Shown here in pieces: positions 38,213 to 50,174 of a stretch of DNA of 64,000 nucleotides. Origin of the DNA: Chiua virens (Eukaryota; Basidiomycota; Agaricomycetes; Boletales; Boletaceae). The stretch is taken from assembly GCA_019787685.1 (NCBI GenBank), contig JAHNUO010000019.1:434001-498000 (forward strand). Reading direction: 5' to 3'. A program made the translations under genes and the position numbers. The stretch's first letter is position 1. Each line of letters begins with the position of its first letter. The notes beneath the pieces are model-generated. The model was not told the origin of the DNA. It made no database searches and saw nothing but the letters and a program-made list of their open reading frames with translations.

Positions 38213-40679
38213 ATGTCCAATGACTTCCAGAAGGCCGATCAAATCGCTCACAGGTTCTACACAAAGCTCTGTCTCGTCGTGAGCAATGCCAGAACCACCG
38301 CTGAGCAAAGGTCTCACGGAAAGGTCGACAAATGGGTGCGTTACTGCCTCACCGTATCTCTACGACGCGCGCTCAGTTCCAACCCAGTTCAATCTCGAGA
38401 CGCCTGACTCGGACAACTTCAAGGACCATCTTAGAATTTACCGCGCTGTCTCATGCTCGCCTTCGCCACCGCCTTTCGAACTCCAGGTCCTGCTCTCTGT
38501 CCCCGAATTGACTAATAATCAAGTCCTCGTCTACCTTGCCCCCGATTCCTCTCGTGTTCGCATCGATCCCATCCCACAGCATATCCTCCTCGAGAACTGG
38601 CTCCTCAATTTCTCTCCCCCAACACATCACGCAGTCGAGCCAGTCGATGTCGCTCCTTCTACTATCTATAAGCATGGAATACCCCTCTTTCGCAGTCTAT
38701 TCAGTCTTCTACGCATTCTACCCTCTTGGAAGCTCTTTAGGAAGCTACGTCGTCGGATGAGCACTAGTTATCGCAATGGAAATCTCTCCATACAGCTTCG
38801 GATCAAATCTTTGGACGACTATACTACTGACATACTCGACTTTGGTAAGTCACACGTGCCGTCATAACCCTAGAATCCACGAGGTGCTCATGTCCGTCTC
38901 TGCCTCGCGAATTCATTTGCTCTTTGCATAATACTATATTCCTCCCGTAGACACACCCTTTGCGCCAAACACACCGCCTCTCCCTTACGAAACGCACACT
39001 TTCCCGCCCATCCCTCATCCGATGGGCACTCTCAGTCTCACTGCCAAATACCTTACCTCGCCCAACTTCCACCTCGACGAGCTAGAATCTCTACTTTCCT
39101 CCCGGTTTCTGTCGTTGGATGAAGGTCCAGACTTTACTCCAACATTGGTGAAGAACCAGCAGCGCGACTCCACATCAGGTTTGCCAAGTAGTTTACGTGC
39201 CTCCCTTCCAAAGTCCCCTCTCTCGTCCATTGCTGGTCAGTTTGTGTTGCCTCTTGCACATTCTCGTACGACTTCCTTGCCGGGAAGCCACAGCCCCCGA
39301 AGTGCGGCGTTGCCGCTTGGCCGAACATCGACTAACATGGCCGCTGCTGGGTCGACGTCTGCCTTGTCTGTCACTTCCTCGCGTCCAGAGGGGAGCACGA
39401 CGTGGTCAAAGGAGGACGCATCGCCCCTCACTAATGTTGCTGCGCGGATACGCAAGGAGAGCACCAGTACTACAGGAAGAAGCAGCCTTGTATGTGCCGT
39501 CTTATTTTTGTATACCCTTCTTTCCACTGACGGCTATTTTAGGACCTACCTTCAGCCCCTGGTGCCCTGCCCATTCGCAGACCGAACATCAACCCAGTCC
39601 ATCCGTTCAAGTCTTCGACACTTTCCTCGGGCTCACCTTCTATCCATTCACCATCACCTTCACTTCGGCAACCATCTCCCCTTGCCAGTGGCGTCGGCCT
39701 CCCTGGTCTTCCAGCACGCCCAACCCAGACGTCACCTAATTCTTCTCGCGTGCCACCCTCGCCAATCGGCGTAAATAGACCTTCTCCACCATTCGCACCA
39801 TCAAGTCTTGGTGATCGCCGATCACTTACCTCCGCGGAAGGCGAGGACACATCATCTCGCGTGCCCTCTCGGAAGCGTTACTCAAGCAGCTTCGGACACC
39901 GATACGCCACAAGTGGGGGTGCCACGAGCGACGGGAGCCCTGGGAGTACTGGCGGCGTGGAACGCAAAGACGGCGACCGTTTGGTGGGTAGCGGCAGCGG
40001 CAGCACCGGTGCTGCCTTTCTAAGCGCCACGACAGACGACGACGACATTTCAACGTTCGTGCAAGAGATCGACGCGAGGAAGCCGCTCGCGTCGGTGACT
40101 GCGAGGCAGCCGTTATCTGCCCCAGCGGACATCCCGTCCGAGAGACCCGCGTTATCGCCGAGTTCGGGCACACTCGTGAGACGTGGCATATCGGAGCCAT
40201 TTGCAGGGGCGCCTGGGCCTGCGTCTGCGTCTGCGTCGGGATCCGGGGCGCTGGGATTGGGGCTGGTCGCGGGTGAGCACCCACGGCGTGCGTCGGAGGG
40301 GATGAGCGCCAGCGACGAGGCGTCGAAGCGGTCCTCGACGTCGATGGGACCGATGTTGACGCGCGAGGCCGAGGTAGACGAGAAGCTGAGGCACATGAAC
40401 GAGGTGTTTTTGGCGTCGCTCGAGGGATTTGAGAGTGGGAGCGGTCGTTCGCGGTCTGGGTCTGTGGACGGGGTCACCAGGGACGAGTCTGTTGGGTCGC
40501 GGCCGAGTAGCCGGGATGGTGGGGTGGCTAGGTTTCCAAGCGGGCTTGGGAAGGAACGACGATCGAGGTCGTTGAGGTCTATGAGCGCGATGGAGGCGTC
40601 GAGTGGGAAGCCGGCGGGGTTGTCTGGCAATTCGGACGCCCAGGGGGACTCGCCACGTCGGCGGTTGTATGATGTGTAA
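38213..40679 (+). CDS. ATG13: Autophagy-related protein 13
   Basis: Atg13, regulatory subunit of the Atg1 kinase complex that starts autophagosome formation under TOR control. The N-terminal HORMA domain is clear: QIAHRFYTKLCLVV, KVDKW-FNLETPDSDNF, ELQVLLSVPELTNNQVLVYL, and HGIPLFRSLFSLLRILPSW. A disordered Ser/Pro-rich tail follows, with the conserved SSSFGHRY and acidic DDDDISTFVQEIDARKPL segments that mark the Atg17/Atg1-binding part of fungal Atg13. Introns are at 38336-38387, 38845-38950 and 39490-39542. The stop is at 40679. The codons are intact throughout, in contrast to the accessory genes around it. It is convergent with RPP30. Confidence 0.9.
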
Positions 40680-41122
40680 CAACTCGAGGACATGTACGAG
40701 CACGAGGTGGGTTGCACACGTCAAGTTATTCTTGACGGGTGTGCGTTGTATGTCTGACCTTGCTCTTTCCCTTGACCTTGCCTATTCGTTTTCTATCCTT
40801 TATGACCCTGTGTCCCACTGACTGACTGACCTGTAGCACAAGAACAAGAACCCTTTTTACCGCACATATATACTTTTCACATATTTATGTTACCTCACAC
40901 ATATATGCACGTCTGTGAACTACTACTTCAATTAACTCATCGATATCGAGGGCTCTAGTACTATTGTGATGACAGCTAATAAGATTCAGAACAAGTAGTC
41001 ACAAGTCACAAGTGAGCCGGACGTTGACTGTAAATTAGGAATGGCATTCACGGAAGAGCATGACGCATATTACAATGTGCGTTAAGTAATATAGACAGTA
41101 ACATGATCCACAACCCACGAAG

Positions 41123-42491
41123 TTATTCTTGAACGACACCATCTTTCTTCCTTTTCTTCTTTTTGCGTGCTGGACCATCATGGCTTGCGGCAGCGGCAAC
41201 GTTATTGGCACGCTTGGTGGTCGCAGTCGCTGATGACTCGACCGTATCCAAATCAGGGTCGTGGGGACGCTTTCTGGAGGTGGGGCTATCGCTCCGCGGT
41301 TGAGCTGCGGTCGACTCGGTAGGGGATGAACCATCCGACGTAGGTAGCCGAGCTTGCGTTTCTGCGGCGGGAGCGGAAGGCCCCGGAAGATGAGCCTGTT
41401 CGCTGGACGTAGGCACGACGACCCTAGGTTCAGAGAGTACGGCACGATACGTCTTGCGCGTCTCTGAACACGATAAGTAACGAACACATCCGACGAGACA
41501 ACGAAAGACGCACGAGCGCGCAACACGAGCGATTTCGGCGTGACAGCACACGCGTCGTGTGCTAGATTCGGAGCCAAACCCAGTAGGGTAATCCTAAGAG
41601 ACGCGTTGGGGAACAAGTTCAAGGCACGCGAGGAGACACGCACAGATTTTGAACGTCCCTGGGAGCTCGGTAATCGGCTTCTCCAATGACCCCGCCGCTC
41701 ACGACGATCCCCTTGCCCTTGGTGACCCGAACCACCTCTCGTGCAGCTGCCCACCAGTGTCGTTTCGCGGTGAGTCCCGTGTCTGTCACGCTCGGGGCCG
41801 CATGGCTAGACTCTGGGTCCCCCAGCGCGCCGGCATAGTTGATTTCAAAGACGGTACCGTTCTTGATGGCCGTGCGCACGAGAGTGTGTTTGAGGTGAAA
41901 CGGGAGCCGTGGGAGGGTCAGCGGCAGCGTGATGATGTGTGCCGTCAATGGGGAGGGTTGACTGTGTGTGAGACATGCGGCAGAGAACGTCGCTGCGGAC
42001 GTCGGTGCGAGCGCGATGAGGTCGTACGCATCCGCGATGGCGGCGTTGGCGGTCGTCTGACGGACGAGGGTCAGGGTGGACGGGGGAAACAGGATAAGAA
42101 CACACCAATCCGAACCCTTTTTCGCTGTCTTCATCGATGTGGATTGTGAGACGTTTTAGAAAGACGATGCCGGGTCTGTGCTTGAGCTGGGGTAGTAGCG
42201 CGTCGATGATGTTGACGTGCGCCTTGGGGTCGATTTTTCTGTCGACTGTCTGGTTGAGGGCGATGACGGTGTATCCTACTGCGCTTGGAGATGTCAGAGG
42301 CAAGCAAATAACGGAAGACGAGACGGACAATGAACGAGCAGGTCGATGCGAGCCTCGACGGCTGCGACTTGTGCCGGGGTAAACACGACAGCGCTGGTCA
42401 CTTGAGGTTGCTTCCCCTTGCTCTTTTTTGACTGGAGCGCAGGTCCATGGCTTTGGTGAGCGACGACGGGGACGTTCAGGTCAAAGTACAT
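41123..42491 (-). CDS. RPP1: Ribonuclease P/MRP protein subunit p30
   Basis: Rpp30/Rpp1 subunit of RNase P and RNase MRP, nuclear, with a TIM-barrel-like fold, required for tRNA 5' processing. The start at 42491 gives MYFDLNVPV. Four introns are visible. Successive exons include LGYTVIALNQTVDRKIDP, an FEINYAGAL strand, and KGKGIVVSGGVIGEADYRAP, which are the family landmarks. A Ser/Pro-rich and Lys-rich tail (ARKKKKRKKDGVV) ends at 41123. Intact. The 5' end lies only about 105 bp from the edge of the inverted duplication. A diverged partial copy is at 57.05-57.6 kb. Confidence 0.88.
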
Positions 42492-42825
42492 GACGTAGAG
42501 TTGGCAAACTAAGCCAACTTCAAACTTTACTTGTACATTCATTACCAACGTCGCTGCATCTTTACAAAATTTCCCTTCTCTATGAAAACCGTATTAGCAC
42601 TTGAAGGTTGGGGTAACTCTGATTTGGAGCGTCTATCCAGCCCGCACGCACTACAAGTCCAACGAGTCAAATCTGCTGTTACGTATTACAAGGTAAGACC
42701 AGAATCAAGACAAAGTACATCGACATCGACAAGGGTGTTTGGGTCCATGCTAGTGTTACATAGTATGACAAGATTAGGGATGAAAAGAAACCTATCATCA
42801 TTCACCGAAACTGCACCAAAATTCA

Positions 42826-44957
42826 TCACTTCGGTAACGAATCCCTCATCAAATAAATCGACCCCACGAATACCCCACAAGAGCTCAACGCGAGTGCAAG
42901 TGCACCGATCCACGCATTCTCTGCCAATTTCATGTCGCTCGAGTTTGGCACGAAAATAGAAAACGCACGCGAACCCCAGGTGTACACACTCGAATCGCAG
43001 AAACACGTGTCGTACACCCCAGCGTACTGAAAGAGCGAGTTGGCGATGGTGCCAACGGCATTGATAATGGCGAGGGTTTTGCCGAACCAACGCAGCCAGT
43101 CGGCAAGGCTGGCCAGGGCACGAGCACACAACTGAGTCGTACGATCGCGTTTGTTACTGAACATACTCGCGGGTCTGCCTGGGTTGGGAACGGTCGTGTC
43201 ATTTTGAGGAGCTCGAATGTCGCGCAAAGGAATGGCTGTGTTGTTTGCGACTGCCGGAAGTCCAGGGTCGTCATCTGTCACACTGTCTGCTGAGGTCGCC
43301 TTAGGCTGAGGGAAAGGTATACGCAGTGGCCGTGTCCCGGCGCTTTCTACCTCGGACGTTGGCGGGCTGTTGAGAAGATGGTGGGCATAGTATCCGAATA
43401 GGCTGGATAAGACCATCAAAATCCACACGGTTGTGGACAGCGCCCCATATAGCAGATATGCAAGAGAACGGCAACCGAGTCCCTAGGACAGGCTTCACGG
43501 AACAAATTCGTGTATCGAAGGAAGCCACTTACGATCGTAGGCGTAAACCAAACCACAAGCACTGCTGCACCAGTTGTCCCCCATTGCAGTTGCAATCCCA
43601 TCAGCGATGCCACGATCATGTTGTAGAAAATGCCTCGGGGCCAAAGAACGCGAGATCCGGGGTATTCATGATTACCCGGGTGACAGTATTGGACGACCTG
43701 ATAGCGCGCCCCAAGTCGGCTATCTCTCGGGACATCATTCCGCACACTCCCTGGAATCGGTTGGCCGTCCACACCAATGCGGCGATTCGAGTGTTCAAAT
43801 GCTGCACGGTAGAATAGGGACGTCACGTAGACGTTCTGAGCCCATAACCATACTCTTGCATAGTTGAAGATCGGAGGGATTCGAGATTCGTCTGGGGAGA
43901 TGATGTTTGGGCGCGGTTCCCAGTCCGGACTGGGGGTGATGGTCAGGCCAAAGTTGGAGGTGACGTGGGCAGGGGTTGCCATAGGGTCGTGAGGATCTGT
44001 AACAAATGCCTTTCTATTTGCCTTGTCGTATGCATCAAGCACACGTCTGTAGTCGCACTTGGGCGAGAGCATCAACCAACCCACAACGACTGGTAACAAC
44101 CAAAGCCAGCCTGAGCCAGTTCCCTGACCGTTGGAATTGAGATTCTTAGCTATATTGGACATGGAGTTGGCGACAGTGAGCAAGTAGGCAATGACTACCC
44201 AGATGATGTTTGTTGCAGACGCGATCGACCACGCATCTGAGTATTCGAGTTCCTCTGCGAAAAAAATCCACCACTCGTCGTTGTCCGGATGGATTACAAG
44301 GGACTCGAATTGAGCATCTTCTCCAGGATGGACACGCAGTGGGACTTGTTGAAGGCTAGTCAAGACTCGTATCACCGACCGGCGGACCGCAACACTGGGG
44401 TAATGGATATCTGAAAACAGGCGGTCGTTGACCCACCGTGCGTTGAGAAGGGTTAGATATAGCGAGTAGGCAGCGAGGGTTGGTGAGCCCAGCGTCAAGA
44501 CCGCGGACATCAGGTTATCCATTCTACGTCGAGCGCCGAAGGGAAGCTGGGAGAGCAAAGCGAGGTAGGGAAGGAGCCACGCGGAGTACTCTTGCGAAAA
44601 GTCGTTCCAGCTGAATGGTTCCTGACCTGATCCGCAATATTTGACGCAGCCCGCGTATGAAATCCAGTAGCTGCTTCTATTGCGGTGAGTATGGGTGGGA
44701 TAAGGGAGCCATCGCTTGCTCTGAGTAACGAAAAAGCAGTCGTATTCGAAATGTTCAGGCTTGAAGTGCAGCTGGGACTGGTTGAATTCTGGGCGCAGCT
44801 GATCACATCTTCAAAACACTGCGCGAAATTCGCTGTGAGCGATTCAATAGGATATAAGGTGAGCAGAACAAGCACGACATGGGCTGCATCAAGTTAGGAA
44901 TGAATGTTCTTGTGCTGAACGAGCGAGGGACGTACGTCTCCAGTGATATAGTGGCAT
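42826..44957 (-). pseudogene. Multi-pass membrane protein family, copy E (inverted, frameshifted)
   Basis: Near-identical to copy A but on the minus strand. Start ATG at 44957 (MPLYHWR). The ectodomain has CFEDVISCAQNSTSPSC. One T is missing near 44661 in the GGATTTCATACGC stretch, which shifts the frame to a stop near 44510. The correct frame is open again from there to the intron near 43530. The last exon ends RDSLPK with TGA at 42826-42828. Copy A is broken at a different site, so each copy was broken after they were duplicated. Confidence 0.75.
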
Positions 44958-45589
44958 TCGAGGCGAGAGGAGGATGGAAGAGAGAATCCAGCAAGAGCCC
45001 CATGATATACGCACCCTACCATCAGAGGACCAGCATGGAGGCGGTATACGGCGTGTTCTTATCTGGATATACCTGAAACACAACAGCAACCCATCTTTCG
45101 AAGTCTTGGCTGGGACACTGCCTTAACGCTGTCTCACAACGGCTAATGTTTCCGTTGGCGGGCGCTGAAGTACTGCATGTAAAATTATGGGTACATCATG
45201 ATGGATTCCAAGAAAATTCAATCAGACTTTCGTACCGCTAACCATTTGAGTCGGCCCCACAGTATGTGATACTTACCGAGGGGTGCAGGCACTTGATGTA
45301 GAGCACGCTCATATCATCCGATTAAGATTTTCAGCTCAGGTCCCTGAAGTGACCAACAGGATCAGATTCAAACCCATGGCATGCGTGCCGATACTTACAG
45401 CCTAAGTGAGGATGCGATCGATGGCTTCTGATCGAGCCGCCATCAGAACTTCAGCTACCCGCCGTTGCCAACTACAACAGCCACCAAAATTCAAATACAG
45501 ACAGCTGCCGAGGAAAATTCTACGTTAGCGATCTCCTTTCATGCATGTGCATACCGTCGTTCTTCAACAACTATTCCATGGCGCCTTGT

Positions 45590-46210
45590 GCCTAATAAAA
45601 AGCTCTCTCTGAGTCCGCATCTAACGAAGTGAACGGCAAATCGATGTCAGCGGGATCAGATCAGCCATGGTTGTCACTGAAGTGCCGAGATCCTTATCTG
45701 TGTGAAAGTGAGATGTCAGGTGGATGCTGTGTGCCACAGCAGATAACGCTTTGTTGGTGAGTATTTCCCCAAGTAAATCCCTCGAGTCCGTGTCACTACG
45801 GAGAATGCCTTCGGGTATGACAGGGAGGACCGGATCTATGCGGATCTCCGCATAGCACCCGCACTAGATCCGAAAATGCGTAGGGCGGGCCTCCGTAGGA
45901 TCCGCACTGCCCGGCGAGTCAGCTGGTGACCAGCCTGTCTATGAGGTCATGTGTGCTGCGATCCTAAACGGATGAGGCAGACCGTTGATAGACGTGCCTC
46001 TAAAAAGTTCTCTGGGTCCGCATAGAACAAGGTGAATGGTAAATCGCCATAAGCGGGATCAGATCAGACGCGCCGAGATCGTAAAGGACACTGATTTGCC
46101 TGTGTGAAAGTGAGATGTTCAGGTGGATGCTGTGTGCCATGTACAGCTCTCGCAGGTAACGCTTTGTTGGTGGGTATTTACCCAAGTGAATCCTCACTAA
46201 AAAGGTTTTA
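45590..46210. repeat. Direct repeat pair with GC-rich insertion
   Basis: About 200 bp at 45590-45780 is repeated at 45995-46210 (shared TGTGTGAAAGTGAGATGT and GATAACGCTTTGTTGG-type blocks). The corresponding source near 20.2 kb has one copy. Between them, 45781-45925 is GC-rich with short palindromes such as ATGCGGATCTCCGCAT, suggesting a small non-autonomous element (inference). Confidence 0.6.
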
Positions 46211-46254
46211 CCGGAACCATTATGGGGGTACAACTAGATATGGACGTTTGAACT

Positions 46255-46857
46255 CTGGCGAGATCTCTGCTTCTTGTTCGACTCAGAACGAGTACAACTC
46301 GGTAAGATATTCGATCGAACAGCGAACTAGAGCTAACCTCGGGACGAATCGCCTGAAATCTTCTTGCTCGAAATCGTCAGGGGATTTCTAGAGAACCAGC
46401 ATGATCACCCCTCGTCAAGACGCCATAGGTGGAGCACAACAAACTCACGTATCTGCCGGTCAACAAGCCTCGTCCCAGCGGTGAATATTAATGCTGAGCT
46501 CCCTCGCAGTTTTGAGTACATCGTTCTTCTCGAGATCGAGCTCAAATGGTGAATATTCGAGTTGGACTACAGAGATGGGGTGGATTTTGCTTGCGCGGGT
46601 CAAGGTATTCGCACTGCATTCCGAGAGACCGAGGTACTTGACTTTCCCTTGCTTGTATGTGGAAGAAGCTAAGAACAGAATAAATGTGGGATGATGACAT
46701 CACGCACTCGACAAACTTTGCCATGGAACCAACCGTCACCTGTGTACGAGTAAACATCAGCTTGATATCTATGATCCGTCTACTTTTACACTTACTTCGA
46801 TAGGCACCTCGGGGTCGGGGCTGTTTACCGGGACAACTTCAGTATTCCAAGTGTGTA
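46255..46857 (-). pseudogene. Aldo/keto reductase fragment (copy 3)
   Basis: Minus-strand counterpart of about 19165-19730 in AKR copy 2. It starts in the intron before the DPEVPIE segment and includes [23 protein letters not shown] and the [14 protein letters not shown] region. It then joins directly to the 3' flank, with the last two coding exons deleted. It also lacks the N-terminal exons with the catalytic Asp, Tyr and Lys. Not functional. Confidence 0.8.
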
Positions 46858-46858
46858 A

Positions 46859-47597
46859 CGAGATAATAATGGTCAACTCACTTCCTTTCCAAGTTGCATC
46901 AAATACCGGGGCTCCGTCTGAAACCTTGTTCTTCTTCTTCCATCATCGCCCAAAGTTCGCGTTACCACACTGCATCCTCCTAGCTCACCGACTTTCTCTG
47001 GATTCTTGTCCACTCGACTCGGGACGATGGTCAATTTCACCGAATCGCCCGCATCTTCTGTGCACTGAGGCAATCGGTCGATACAAATTCCTCGAGGATG
47101 TCACCACTTTGAATCCATGGTTTGGGTTCCTCACCTTCGGTTATTCCCGTCTCCTCACGCGTACCGTGATGGTGCCAGCCCCGTCGAGTCTGTGTATCAA
47201 ACGCTCCTCGAAGCCAGTGTTTCCTGCGTCACGTTTTGGTTCATTCAACCAGAACGCGACTGCTACGTTGGACACGTTGACTTCCAATATTGTTGACGGT
47301 GATTTCGCATGTACTTTACCCTTCCAGATTTAGTATCACGCAGAAGTCATCTCTCGTAACAAGTACTTCCTGCAAAACCGTTACCCTTCATTATATGACT
47401 GACTTGCAAGATGGGGTGTAAAGGCTTCCGAAACTCCATTCGTCAGTTTCTCAGTGGTCGATCAGGGCTGTGGCACAGAAGAGTCGCTGAACGCGTTTGT
47501 GAAACTTCGAGCCGTCACTTGAAAAAAGGAATCAATGAATACATGTGACGAGCGATTTCGAGAGAAAGCAAAGTAGGAACTTGAAACAATACACGCG
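46859..47597. other. Stretch with a possible decayed minus-strand ORF
   Basis: Minus-strand pieces near 47290-47165 read NVSNVAVAFWLNEP and GFEERLIHRLDGAGTITV, which look like coding sequence of a beta-rich domain. The frame is broken on both sides. No family assigned. Confidence 0.3.
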
Positions 47598-50172
47598 TCA
47601 CAGTATTTCCAAAACCTCGACGCAGATATCCCTCAAAGCATCGTCCCCGATCCCAGGAACGACGATGTCATGGTCAGCAGCAACCCGCTTGTAGGTACCA
47701 TCCGACTGTTTCAAGAGCAACAGCGCAATCAACCCCAAAGCCTGTGTGTACACGTCCATGTCCAAAGTAGAAGGGGACGGAACCTCCTCGATCATCGACT
47801 CGCGTACCAATTCTATGTCTGCATCTGCATCTGAGGTGCCGCTTCCCATATGGATGTCCAACTCGACGTCAGACCCTCGGGACCGGAGATGATGGATCCA
47901 TGGGTTCACGAATACGAATTTATGTGGCTCTTTGAGCAGAAGTGAATCCGCCGTCGTGAATTCCACATCCCCAAGCCCAATCGTCTCTGCATGATAAACA
48001 TTCCCTTGTTCTCTTCTGAGAGATTTCACGCGTAAGACAATGCATGGGAGAAGGAGACGGAAATGAGCAAATCGTATCAGTTGGGAGCGGGTAACGGAAC
48101 CACAGGTCATCAGAGCATCCGTGAGTGGAACAATTTGCCGTAATTCAGTGATTCGTTTTTCCAACTGCTCTTCTTCAAGAGATGGAAGAGTAGGTCGGGT
48201 TTGACTATAAACCGTTGGCAAGCTGGGAAGGCAGCTGTTACACATGGATGACTTGCCAGTCCACGCAAGCAGGGTCGCTTCGCCCGATCGGGTTATGATC
48301 TCCTGCAGGATGCGACCGTGTGCAATTTCTCTTTCGTCCTCAGGTAATGAGATGACCATCTTGAGAAGATTTTTGCCAACCTCTTTCAAGGACCCAGAAG
48401 CATACAGTGTTTCACAGAGACGTTGCCACGCGAGGAGCTTGAGGTTCTCGAAGTTCCAATTAAACATCTTCAAAATGAGTGGGTATATATCGCATGCACA
48501 ATCGAGAAAAAAATTACCATGAAAATCTCCATTAAGGCATTCCACTCTTTAACATTGACAGTAAACGGGCTCTTAACGGCACCCAGCGTTTGTACAGCAT
48601 TTTCGTAGTCCTTTTGTTTCAGGTACATCATTCCAAGAACCTATAAAAGCGTTGGTGATACATAGCATTGCGACTCGTATAGCACACACCTGAAGGTAGA
48701 CGTCATTCATTTTAAAGTCAGAGGCATTGATAATAAAGCGACGGAAGCGTGATATTGCTTGGTTGCGTTTGTTGCACTTAAACAAGAGGATGGTCTGGGT
48801 AAGAGAGACCTTCAGTGCATTACGCTCGGTACACGACATGCACGCACGTTGACGATCAAGAGAAATTGAATGTCACTTGGATCGCAGTTGCAGAACACCA
48901 AGTCAAGTTCGTCCAATGCGATCTCTTGTTCACCCGCACCAACGAGGGCGGTGAATCTTGCGATCTGGCCGATAGGTGACTGCCTGATCTCCAAGGACTT
49001 TACATGGATGCGAGTGAACAACGGGTCATCACAATATGGAATATCGCGTACCATTTCGGCATCCTCGAGTGCTGTTCCCCATTCTCCCAAATGTATCCGC
49101 ATAAATGCCCTAGTCGCAAACAAGTCATAGCTCGGATCGGAACGCTTAGCGATCTCATCTGACAGTATTGCCACTGTCTCCGTCGGATCTCCTTGTATCC
49201 ATGCTTCGAGTACTCTTATTCGCAATTCAAGTGGCATTGGCATGCGGGATAGCTGAGTGCCCGCGCCAATGACTGTATGGACGTAACCAGAGGGAAGAAG
49301 CCCTTCGAGATTGTGAACTGTGATTCCATTGTCGTGTCCGCATGCGAGGTATCTCGCATCATGAGAGATAGCGATGCAATTAATGGCCGTGGCATGGTTG
49401 ATGATCTCGCCTATCCGTTTGTGTGAAGAAGAATCCCAAAAGCTGACAGAAGAACCAGCAGAACAGGCAATGAACTTTCTGCTGGTTACAATAGAAACTT
49501 ACTTGTTGTTGTCGTGAATAGGCCACTCTGAGCAAGAGGATGTCGATGTGTCGAGGTAGGTGATTTCCCCTGGGGAAGCGGCGAAGAGTAGTTGGCTATC
49601 TGTTGACCAGGAAAGTGGAGTGATTGGGGTCCAGCTGGCGGCGACTGAGATTTCAAACAGCTGTTCTCCCGAGCGAGCGTCATAGACGCCCACAAATGGA
49701 GAGGTGTGCGTGGCTGTAGCAATTCGACATCCATCTGGAGAAAACTTGACACCAACCACCGTGTTTGGGTGTTGAAGAGGAGGAATGAGTCTGATGCCAG
49801 AAGTGATGTCGAAGATCCGGGCGGTTTTGTCTCCTGCTCCGGAGGCGAATCTCAAAGAATCACTCGATACGTCGAGCGCACAAATGGTTTTCGTATGCTC
49901 TGCAACTTCGATCACTCCTTTTTGAGTGACTGTACTCCAGATGGTGACCTTTTTGCTTGATCCGCCACTCACTATCCATCGGCCGTCTGGCGACACAACT
50001 ACAGCATTGATCCGCTCGCTTGTTTTCATCGTCGACAGACTGACCTCTACTCCATCGTTAGCCCTCCATTGACGGAGAGAACCAGAATTATCGGCAGCCA
50101 CAAAGTAGGCACTTCCTGGCTTAAAGTCGAGACTTGTGGTACTGGGGTTCGTGATCTCAATAAATTTGCCAG
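47598..50172 (-). CDS. WD40-repeat protein of the HET-E/vegetative-incompatibility type (5' end interrupted)
   Basis: Minus-strand gene. 50172-49499 encodes WD40 blades (SPDGRWIVSGGSSKKVTIW, SGAGDKTARIFDITSG, FSPDGCRIATATH), followed by exons with further blades (YLACGHDNGITVHNL) and TPR-like helices (AFMRIHLGEWGTALEDAEMV, VLGMMYLKQKDYENAVQTL). A long C-terminal domain (WTGKSSMCNSCLPSLPTVY ... PHKFVFVNPWIHHL ... IVVPGIGDDALRDICVEVLEIL) ends at 47598. The domain order is known from agaricomycete heterokaryon-incompatibility-like WD40 proteins (family resemblance, function inferred). The 5' side is cut by the TA-flanked transposon at 50175-51423. The gene's upstream exon probably lies at 51426-51660. 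By chance the transposon end supplies an in-frame ATG at 50197. Confidence 0.65.
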
Positions 50173-50174
50173 TA

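Larger units (their letters stand above)
42598..46858 (-). repeat. Inverted duplication of about 19165-23476
   Basis: The minus strand of this block matches the plus strand of 19165-23476: the AKR copy 2 middle part, the intergenic region, membrane-protein copy A, and about 240 bp of 3' flank. It ends between 42598 and 42630 on one side and near 46858 on the other. There are internal differences: a deletion inside the AKR part, an extra direct repeat and insertion at 45.6-46.2 kb, and point changes. The two arms are about 19 kb apart. Confidence 0.85.

Noticed and set aside
39826..40724. Long minus-strand open frames opposite ATG13
   Set aside because: Antisense shadows of the GC-rich, Ser-rich ATG13 tail; the plus strand has splice sites and family motifs.
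41649..42149. 166-codon plus-strand frame
   Set aside because: Shadow of RPP30, which has recognisable motifs and consistent introns on the minus strand.
46851..47333. 160-codon plus-strand frame
   Set aside because: No domain; low-complexity reading. Minus-strand pieces look more like coding sequence, but they are broken.
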